Shown: piece after piece, positions 6,623 through 11,740 of the stretch
Layout: every line of letters begins with the position of its first letter
Numbering within the stretch: position 1 is the stretch's first letter
DNA from: Avoscillospira sp045579045
GTDB taxonomy: Bacteria > Bacillota > Clostridia > Oscillospirales > Oscillospiraceae
Reading direction: 5' to 3'
DNA: 11,740 nucleotides
NCBI GenBank assembly: GCA_045579045.1
Contig: JAZNLL010000074.1
Location: forward strand, 1-11,740
Program-made: the position numbers and the translations under genes
The notes under the pieces: model-generated
Databases searched by the model: none
What the model was told of the DNA's origin: nothing
Seen by the model: the letters and a program-made list of their open reading frames with translations, nothing else

Positions 6623-6641
6623 TCAGATTCTCAGAATCTGA
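6623..6641 (+). promoter_or_regulatory. 19-bp palindrome in the livJ leader, candidate operator
   Basis: TCAGATTCT-C-AGAATCTGA is a perfect inverted repeat with 9-bp arms around one central base, starting about 8 bases downstream of the expected transcription start. That is a classic place for a repressor roadblock. As RNA the one-base centre would force a smaller loop. It ends 12 bases before the ribosome site AGGAGG (6653-6658). The regulator is unknown. Confidence 0.5.
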
Positions 6642-6666
6642 AGTGATTTAACAGGAGGAAAGTAAA

Positions 6667-7845
6667 ATGAAAAAAGTATTAGCTATCGTTTTGGCTCTGC
6701 TCATGGTTCTGTCCATGGTGGCCTGCGGTGCCGAAAAGGCTCCCGCTGAAGAAGCTGGCGAAAAGGTCGTCAAGATCGGCGTCTTCGAGCCCCAGACCGG
6801 TGACAACGGCGCCGGCGGCAAGCAGGAGATCCTGGGCATGCAGTATGCCAACTATGTCCAGCCCACCGTCGAGATCGGCGGCGAGACCTACAATGTCCAG
6901 CTGGAGATCGTGGACAACCGTACCTCTGCTGAGAACGGCCCTTCCGCAGCTGCTGAACTGATCAACCGTGATGTTTCCGTCGTTCTGGGTTCCTACGGCT
7001 CCGGCGTCTCCATGGCCGGCGGTGCTGTCTTCGCTGAAGCCGGCGTTCCTGCCATCGGCGTCACCTGCACCAACCCCCAGGTCACCTCTGACTGCGATGT
7101 TTACTTCCGTGTCTGCTTCCTGGATCCCTTCCAGGGCACCGTTCTGGCAAACTATGCCTACAACGAGCTGGGCGTGACCACCGCTTACACTCTGGCTATG
7201 CTGGGTTCCGACTATGACCAGGGTCTGGTTTACTACTTCACCGAGGCCTTCAAGGCTCTGGGCGGCGAAGTTGTCAACGAAGACTTCACTGAAGGCACTG
7301 CCAACTTTGTTTCCTATGTGAACAATGCCAAGGCTGCCGGCGCAGGCGTCATCATGGCTCCTGTCTCCACCAACTATGCACAGCTGATCATCGAGGCTGC
7401 TGACGCTCAGGGCTTCGAAGGCGCTCTGCTGGGCTCCGATACCTGGGATAACAACATGGTTCTGGAATCCGCTCAGGGTAAGGCTGTCGATGTCGCTATC
7501 ACCACCTTCTATCAGGAAAGCGGTTCCGATTTCGATAACGGTATCAAGGAATGGATCAACGCCAACCCCGATGCCAAGACCAACAACGGCGGCAACGACA
7601 TGGTTTCTGCTGTCACCGCTATGGGTTATGACGCATACTTCACCGCTCTGGAAGCTCTGAAGGCTGCCGGCTCCATCGAGCCCGCCGCTGTTCTGGCTGC
7701 TCTGCCCGGCGTGCAGTATGAAGGCGTTTCCGGCCACATCGAATTTGACGAGATCGGCGATGCCATCCGTGACGCTGCCTACATCAAGGCTGCCAACACC
7801 GAGACCAACAACTGGGACTTCGTGAAGGTTCAGGGCGTCAACTAA
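6667..7845 (+). CDS. livJ: Branched-chain amino-acid ABC transporter, substrate-binding lipoprotein
   Basis: This is the extracellular receptor of the importer, 392 residues. The N terminus MKKVLAIVLALLMVLSMVAC is a lipoprotein signal; Cys20 would be lipidated and anchored to the membrane. The mature part is a two-lobed type I periplasmic-binding fold: KIGVFEPQTGDNGAGGKQEILGMQYA (36-61), then VSVVLGSYGSGVSMAGG (103-119) and AGVPAIGVTCTNPQVT (125-140). The Thr-Asn-Pro at 135-137 aligns with ATNPELT of E. coli LivJ, which helps hold the amino-acid backbone. Leucine, isoleucine or valine is the likely ligand, but this family also binds other amino acids and amides. AGGAGG (6653-6658) lies eight bases before ATG. 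It is first in the operon and is followed by a strong terminator, which should give the receptor an excess over the membrane parts. Confidence 0.92.
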   Translation: MKKVLAIVLALLMVLSMVACGAEKAPAEEAGEKVVKIGVFEPQTGDNGAGGKQEILGMQYANYVQPTVEIGGETYNVQLEIVDNRTSAENGPSAAAELINRDVSVVLGSYGSGVSMAGGAVFAEAGVPAIGVTCTNPQVTSDCDVYFRVCFLDPFQGTVLANYAYNELGVTTAYTLAMLGSDYDQGLVYYFTEAFKALGGEVVNEDFTEGTANFVSYVNNAKAAGAGVIMAPVSTNYAQLIIEAADAQGFEGALLGSDTWDNNMVLESAQGKAVDVAITTFYQESGSDFDNGIKEWINANPDAKTNNGGNDMVSAVTAMGYDAYFTALEALKAAGSIEPAAVLAALPGVQYEGVSGHIEFDEIGDAIRDAAYIKAANTETNNWDFVKVQGVN

Positions 7846-7854
7846 TTCTGATAT

Positions 7855-7894
7855 AAAAGAGGATGGCGGCGTGACCGCTGCCATCCTCTTTTTT
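7855..7894 (+). terminator. Strong terminator between livJ and livH
   Basis: AAAAGAGGATGGC (7855-7867) pairs with GCCATCCTCTTTT (7880-7892). The stem continues inward through one G-U and three GC pairs to loop TGAC (7872-7875), about 17 bp in all, and T continues to 7894. No obvious promoter was found before livH, so partial read-through is the likely source of livHMGF mRNA. Confidence 0.88.
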
Positions 7895-7905
7895 CGCTGT
7901 TTATT

Positions 7906-7968
7906 GGGTCGCCTCGAAAGAGCTGTAAACAGCTGCTTTTTCGAGACGGCCCTTGCCCTGTGAGGGCC
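7906..7968 (+). promoter_or_regulatory. Long structured leader before livH with two competing folds
   Basis: Fold A: GGGTCG-c-CTCGAAA (7906-7919) pairs with TTTCGAG-a-CGGCCC (7939-7952), 13 pairs including one G-U and one C/A mismatch, and encloses AGCTGT/ACAGCT (7921-7926, 7929-7934). Fold B: GGCCCT (7948-7953) pairs with AGGGCC (7963-7968). The bases 7948-7952 belong to both, so the outer part of A and all of B exclude one another. The region ends 15 bases before the livH ribosome site. It may be an mRNA processing barrier, a translation switch or a mobile hairpin repeat. Confidence 0.45.
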
Positions 7969-7995
7969 AAAATCCATTTAGAAAGAGGAATCTCC

Positions 7996-8874
7996 ATGCA
8001 GCAAATGTTCCCGTATCTGCTCAACGGTATTTCCGTGGGCGGTCAGTATGCACTGATTGCCATCGGCTATACTCTGGTCTACGGCATCCTGCGCCTCATC
8101 AACTTCGCCCACGGCGATGTGTTCATGGTGGCAGGTCTGGTCATGGTCTATGCCACGGCTTCTATGCCTTTCTACATCGCTCTGCCTCTGGTTCTGGCAG
8201 CCACAGTCCTTCTGGGCTTTGTCATTGAACGGGCGGCCTACAAGCCTCTGCGTACCGCCCCCAGAATGTCTGTCATGATCTCCGCCATCGGCGTCAGCTA
8301 TCTGATCCAGAACCTGTCCTTCTACATCACCGGCGGTGTTCCCCAGCCTGTGACCAACCCCATCCCCTGGATCTCCGACAGTGTTGTGGTTCTGGGCGCA
8401 TCCACCAAGATGGTCACTCTGGTCACCCCCGTGCTGACCGTTCTGCTGGTGGTGGTTCTGGTGCTGCTCATCAACCACACCAAGATCGGTATGGCCATGC
8501 GTGCTGCCGCCAAGGATTTTGAAACGGCACAGCTCATGGGCATCAAGATCAACCGTGTCATTTCCATGACCTTCATCATCGGCTCCTTCCTGGCAGCTGT
8601 CGGTTCTATGCTGTATTTCACCAACTACCCCTCTGTGGCCATCACCTCTGGCGGTATGCCCGGTCTCAAGGCCTTCGTTGCTGCTGTTTTCGGCGGTATC
8701 GGTTCCATTCCCGGCGCAGTGGTGGGTGCTTTCATCATCGGTCTGTGCGAAGAGATCATCAAGGGTGTGGGCTATACCACCTTCTCCGATGCCTTCACCT
8801 TTGCACTGCTGATCGTGGTTCTGTGTGTCAAGCCCACCGGCCTGTTCGGTGAAAAGGTCACCGATAAGGTCTAA
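7996..8874 (+). CDS. livH: Branched-chain amino-acid ABC transporter permease LivH
   Basis: This is one of two membrane subunits forming the import channel, 292 residues (E. coli LivH has 308) with about eight hydrophobic segments. It follows E. coli LivH closely: GGQYALIAIGYTLVYGILRLINFAHGD (15-41), ERAAYKPLRTAPR (78-90), ISAIGVSYLIQN (95-106), RAAAKDFETAQLMGIKINRVI (169-189) and GLKAFVAAVFGGIGSIPGAVVG (223-244). The segment around residues 169-186 is the cytoplasmic coupling region that contacts the ATPases. The start at 7996 has AGAGGA (7984-7989) six bases upstream; a GTG at 7960 in frame lies inside the leader hairpin without a ribosome site. The gene is 150 bases after livJ and 13 bases before livM. 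Confidence 0.95.
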   Translation: MQQMFPYLLNGISVGGQYALIAIGYTLVYGILRLINFAHGDVFMVAGLVMVYATASMPFYIALPLVLAATVLLGFVIERAAYKPLRTAPRMSVMISAIGVSYLIQNLSFYITGGVPQPVTNPIPWISDSVVVLGASTKMVTLVTPVLTVLLVVVLVLLINHTKIGMAMRAAAKDFETAQLMGIKINRVISMTFIIGSFLAAVGSMLYFTNYPSVAITSGGMPGLKAFVAAVFGGIGSIPGAVVGAFIIGLCEEIIKGVGYTTFSDAFTFALLIVVLCVKPTGLFGEKVTDKV

Positions 8875-8887
8875 GGAGGGAAATGTC

Positions 8888-9991
8888 ATGACTTTGAACA
8901 AGAAGAAAACCCTTTTGACTGCCGGTGTCCTGCTGGTGTTGCTGGCAGCTGCCGTGGTGCTGGATCTGACCCTGCCCACCTATCACATTGCAGTCACAGT
9001 TACAAAAAAAGCAGCCGTCTATGCCCTGGTGGCAGTTTCCATGAACCTGCTCAACGGCTTCACCGGTCTGTTCTCTCTGGGTCAGGCAGGCTTCATGCTT
9101 CTGGGTGCTTATTCCTATGGTATCCTCATGATCCCCGTTGCCAAGCGTGCCGGTGTCTATCAGTATTTTGACGGCGGTATCGTCAAGTTCTCCCTGCCGG
9201 AGCTGTTCGGCGGCGGCGACATGGGCATGATCCTCGGTGTCATCGTGGTTCTGGCCATCGGCGGTCTGCTGGCAGCCTTCATCGCCTATCTGATCGGTCT
9301 GCCGGTGCTCCGTCTGAAGTCCGACTATCTGGCCATTGCCACCCTGGGCTTTGCGGAAATACTCCGTGCCTTCTTCCAGTGGAACGCCCTCGGCCCTCTG
9401 ACCAACGGCTCCAACCTGCTGAAGAGCTATCCCACCTTCAACCGGGCAACTCCCTATGTCATCATCGCCGGTCTGATGATCGCCATTATCGTTCTGCTGA
9501 TCAATTCCACCTACGGCCGTGCCTTCAAAGCCATCCGTGACGATGAAGTGGCAGCAGAGGCCATGGGTATCAATCTGGCAAAGCACAAGCGTCTGGCTTT
9601 CATTGTCAGCTCCTTCTTTGCCGGCGTGGGCGGCGGTCTTATGGCCATGTACATGGGCACCATCGCTGCTGCTCCCTTCAAGAGCACCCTCACCTATGAG
9701 ATCCTGCTGATCGTGGTCATCGGCGGCATCGGCTCTGTGTCCGGTTCTGTGCTGGCTACTTTCCTGTATGTGTTCTCCTCCGAATGGCTGCTCCGTGGTC
9801 TGGACTCCGGCAAATTCCTGGGCATCAACGCCCCCGGCGTGTTCAAAAACGGCTTCCGTATGGCGGTGTTCTCCGTCATCATCATGGTTATCGTCCTGTT
9901 CTTCCGCAAGGGCATCATGGGCGATAAGGAGCTGCCGGATCTGCTGAATAAGCGGGTAAAGAAAGAGAAAAAGGAGGCCGCCGACAAATGA
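8888..9991 (+). CDS. livM: Branched-chain amino-acid ABC transporter permease LivM
   Basis: This is the second membrane subunit of the channel, 367 residues. Family motifs are VSMNLLNGFTGLFSLGQAGFMLLGAYSYG (50-78), LPVLRLKSDYLAIATLGFAEILR (148-170), GRAFKAIRDDEVAAEAMGINLAKHKRLAFIVSSFFAGVGG (220-259, the coupling region) and ILLIVVIGGIGSVSGSVLA (282-300). A loop at about 84-120 (KRAGVYQYFDGG to LFGGGDMGM) between membrane segments is probably outside the cell. The tail KRVKKEKKEAADK is very basic and polar. AAGGAGGG (8873-8880) overlaps the livH stop codon and sets the start at 8888. The stop overlaps the livG start (ATGA), so the two are translationally coupled. Confidence 0.95.
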   Translation: MTLNKKKTLLTAGVLLVLLAAAVVLDLTLPTYHIAVTVTKKAAVYALVAVSMNLLNGFTGLFSLGQAGFMLLGAYSYGILMIPVAKRAGVYQYFDGGIVKFSLPELFGGGDMGMILGVIVVLAIGGLLAAFIAYLIGLPVLRLKSDYLAIATLGFAEILRAFFQWNALGPLTNGSNLLKSYPTFNRATPYVIIAGLMIAIIVLLINSTYGRAFKAIRDDEVAAEAMGINLAKHKRLAFIVSSFFAGVGGGLMAMYMGTIAAAPFKSTLTYEILLIVVIGGIGSVSGSVLATFLYVFSSEWLLRGLDSGKFLGINAPGVFKNGFRMAVFSVIIMVIVLFFRKGIMGDKELPDLLNKRVKKEKKEAADK

Positions 9992-10827
9992 AAAATGTTC
10001 TGAAAGTGGAAAATGTCACCATGCAGTTCGGCGGCGTCGTGGCAGTCAATAATCTGAATATGGAGATCAACGAAGGCGAGATCGTCGCCCTCATCGGCCC
10101 CAACGGCGCCGGTAAGACCACCGCCTTCAATGTTATCACCGGCGTGTACCAGCCCACCAACGGCGCCGTATACTTTGACGGCGCAAAGGTCGTGGAAAAC
10201 TATCCCCAGGGCAAGATGAAGAAGCTCTATGCCGGTGAGCATGCCGGGGATTACACCCAGAAGCTGGCCCCCACCCCCGATGTCCTCACCAAGCTGGGCA
10301 TGGCAAGAACCTTCCAGAATATCCGTCTGTGGAAGTCTCAGACTGTGTTCAACAATGTCCTCATTGCCAAGCACTGCCGTGCCAAGGCCGGTGTGTTCTC
10401 CGCCATTTTCCGTCTGAACAAGAAGGAGGAGGCCGAGCATCGCAAACATGTGGAAGAACTGCTGAAGATCGTTGGTCTGTGGGATGTGAAGGATGAGTTG
10501 GCAACCAGCCTGCCTTACGGCAAACAGCGTCGTCTGGAGATCGCCCGTGCATTGGCAACAGAGCCTACTCTGCTGCTGCTGGATGAGCCTGCAGCCGGTA
10601 TGAACCCGCAGGAGACCGACGAGCTGACCGCCTTCATCGGCGAGATTCGTGAGAACTTCAAAATGACCATCCTGCTCATCGAGCACCACATGGATCTGGT
10701 CATGGATATTTCCGACCGCATTTATGTTCTGGACTTCGGCAAGCTCATCGCCGAAGGCACACCTGCAGAGATCCAGAACAACCAGCGTGTCATTGACGCT
10801 TACTTGGGGGTGGCTGAGGATGCTTAA
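9988..10827 (+). CDS. livG: Branched-chain amino-acid ABC transporter ATP-binding protein LivG
   Basis: This cytoplasmic ATPase drives the importer as a pair with LivF; 279 residues. Walker A is GPNGAGKT (37-44), the Q-loop Gln110 is in ARTFQN, the signature region is LPYGKQRRLEIARAL (175-189; the family's usual variant of LSGGQ), Walker B is LLLLDEP (195-201), and the switch His is in IEHHMDLV (231-238). The C terminus NNQRVIDAYLG is the LivG/LivF ending. Compared with E. coli LivG (about 255 residues) there are roughly 20 extra residues between the second beta strand and the Q-loop (about 76-98, KMKKLYAGEHAGDYTQKLAP). The start overlaps the livM stop by four bases; AAGGAGG is at 9971-9977. 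Confidence 0.95.
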   Translation: MKNVLKVENVTMQFGGVVAVNNLNMEINEGEIVALIGPNGAGKTTAFNVITGVYQPTNGAVYFDGAKVVENYPQGKMKKLYAGEHAGDYTQKLAPTPDVLTKLGMARTFQNIRLWKSQTVFNNVLIAKHCRAKAGVFSAIFRLNKKEEAEHRKHVEELLKIVGLWDVKDELATSLPYGKQRRLEIARALATEPTLLLLDEPAAGMNPQETDELTAFIGEIRENFKMTILLIEHHMDLVMDISDRIYVLDFGKLIAEGTPAEIQNNQRVIDAYLGVAEDA

Positions 10828-11533
10828 AATTGAAAATCTCCATGTGAACTATGGCGGCATCCAGGCCCTCCGCGGCATTTCTCTGGAAGTGCCTGATGGC
10901 AAGATCGTCACTCTGATCGGTGCCAACGGTGCCGGTAAATCCACCACCCTCCGTACCATCACCGGTTTGGTGAAGGCCGCATCCGGCTCTATCAAGTGGG
11001 ATGATGAGGAACTGCTGGGCAAGTCCATCGACAAGATCGTCACCACCGGCATCGCCATGAGCCCCGAAGGCCGTCGGGTGTTCCCGGATATGACCGTTCT
11101 GGAAAACCTGAAGATCGGTGCCTACCTCCGTAAGGATAAGGCAGAGATCGAGAAGGATCTGGCCTGGGTCTATGACCTGTTCCCCCGTCTGAAGGAGCGT
11201 TCCTGGCAGCTGGCCGGTACCCTCTCCGGCGGTGAACAGCAGATGCTGGCCGTTGGCCGTGCCCTCATGTCCCGCCCCAAGGTCCTGCTGCTGGATGAGC
11301 CTTCTCTGGGTCTGGCTCCTCTGGTGGTCCAGGATATCTTCTCCATCATCAAGGAGATCAACCGCCAGGGCGTCACCGTCCTGCTGATCGAGCAGAACGC
11401 CAACATGGCACTGAAGATTGCCGATCTGGCCTATGTGCTGGAAACCGGCAATATCACCCTCTCCGGTACCGGTGCAGAGCTGCTGGTCAATGAGAAGGTC
11501 AAGGAAGCCTACCTTGGCAAACATCAGAAGTAA
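10820..11533 (+). CDS. livF: Branched-chain amino-acid ABC transporter ATP-binding protein LivF
   Basis: This is the second ATPase of the importer, 237 residues, the same length as E. coli LivF. Walker A is GANGAGKS (34-41), the signature is LSGGEQQMLAVGRALMS (135-151), and Walker B is VLLLDEP (155-161). The place of the Q-loop is taken by the LivF-typical MSPEGRRVFPDMTVLENL (80-97), and the switch His is replaced in LIEQNANMAL (189-198), as is usual in this family. The start is ATG at 10820, inside the end of livG (8-base overlap), with GGGGGTGG just upstream; longer frames reaching back into livG lack support. It is the last gene of the operon. Confidence 0.95.
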   Translation: MLKIENLHVNYGGIQALRGISLEVPDGKIVTLIGANGAGKSTTLRTITGLVKAASGSIKWDDEELLGKSIDKIVTTGIAMSPEGRRVFPDMTVLENLKIGAYLRKDKAEIEKDLAWVYDLFPRLKERSWQLAGTLSGGEQQMLAVGRALMSRPKVLLLDEPSLGLAPLVVQDIFSIIKEINRQGVTVLLIEQNANMALKIADLAYVLETGNITLSGTGAELLVNEKVKEAYLGKHQK

Positions 11534-11537
11534 TATA

Positions 11538-11570
11538 ACAACAGCCGGGCAGGTTCTGCCCGGCTGTTGT
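11538..11570 (+). terminator. Hairpin ending the liv operon
   Basis: A perfect 15-bp stem, ACAACAGCCGGGCAG/CTGCCCGGCTGTTGT with loop GTT, begins five bases after the livF stop. No T-run follows (GCGATATAG), so alone it would terminate weakly but protect the mRNA 3' end; the U-rich terminator at 11666-11697 is a back-up. Confidence 0.7.
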
Positions 11571-11571
11571 G

Positions 11572-11657
11572 CGATATAGATTTGCGTAGCAAATCTTCGA
11601 TATACACCTTGCGGTGCTCGATATGAGCTTCGCTCGCGATATATTTTCTTTGAAAAT
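11572..11657. repeat. Modular repeat: four CGATAT boxes alternating with hairpins
   Basis: CGATAT occurs at 11572, 11598, 11619 and 11637, and each box is followed by a different small hairpin: AGATTTGC/GCAAATCT (11578-11596), CACC/GGTG (11605-11616), GAGC/GCTC (11625-11635) and ATTTTC/GAAAAT (11643-11657). The arms differ between units but the CGATAT joint is kept. It is non-coding. It resembles hairpin-rich intergenic repeats I associate with gut Clostridia, but genome copy number cannot be seen from this window. Confidence 0.6.
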
Positions 11658-11665
11658 GTTATGGA

Positions 11666-11697
11666 AAAAGACGAACTTCTAAAAAAGTTCGTCTTTT
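11666..11697. terminator. Bidirectional terminator downstream of the liv operon
   Basis: AAAAGACGAACTT (11666-11678) pairs perfectly with AAGTTCGTCTTTT (11685-11697) around loop CTAAAA. The arms provide the U-run in both directions. It ends read-through from livF and could also end a gene arriving from the right. Confidence 0.8.
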
Positions 11698-11708
11698 CAT
11701 ATTCTAAT

Positions 11709-11723
11709 TGTCGCAAAGCGACA
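11709..11723. repeat. Small hairpin near the window end
   Basis: TGTCGC (11709-11714) pairs with GCGACA (11718-11723) around AAA. The arms-plus-AAA style matches the small hairpins in the other intergenic elements, so this may be the start of another hairpin repeat that continues past the window. Positions 11724-11740 show nothing I can name. Confidence 0.35.
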
Positions 11724-11740
11724 CCACCGTGTGCCGCAGG

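Noticed and set aside
11572..11657. CRISPR array
   Set aside because: The repeated unit is only six bases, spacing shrinks from 26 to 18 bases, and the intervening sequences are themselves palindromic.

Overview
The window is a stretch of bacterial chromosome that looks like a moderately GC-rich gut Firmicute of the Clostridia (Oscillospiraceae/Ruminococcaceae-like). The reasons are strong AGGAGG-type ribosome sites, sigma-A promoters with 17-bp spacers, a short clostridial lipoprotein signal peptide, strong use of GC-ending codons, and hairpin-dense AT/GC-mixed intergenic repeats. This placement is an inference from style, not from a marker gene.

Layout. Positions 1-138 hold no gene but a run of four hairpins, perhaps the tail of a mobile element. 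A LysR-type regulator (minus strand) is divergent from a PutP sodium/proline symporter (plus). Their two promoters carry matching 11-bp inverted repeats that contain both -35 boxes. PutP converges on a GltS-like sodium/glutamate symporter (minus), and the two share a bidirectional terminator. Between that symporter and the next gene lie two divergent promoters separated by a compact hairpin element. Next comes a single gene for a eukaryotic-type (GH13_8-like) 1,4-alpha-glucan branching enzyme, with its own promoter and terminator. The rest is one complete branched-chain amino-acid ABC uptake operon, livJ-livH-livM-livG-livF, with a strong terminator and a second foldable region between livJ and livH. 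The window ends in a modular CGATAT/hairpin repeat, another terminator and a further hairpin.

Together, seven of the nine genes move amino acids across the membrane: two sodium-coupled carriers and one five-gene ABC importer. An eighth is a probable regulator of one of them. The branching enzyme belongs to glycogen synthesis and has no glycogen partner gene nearby. I found no defence system, CRISPR array, prophage, tRNA or rRNA. The genes are ordinary; the unusual material is in the intergenic regions: paired operators, mutually exclusive RNA folds and hairpin repeat families.
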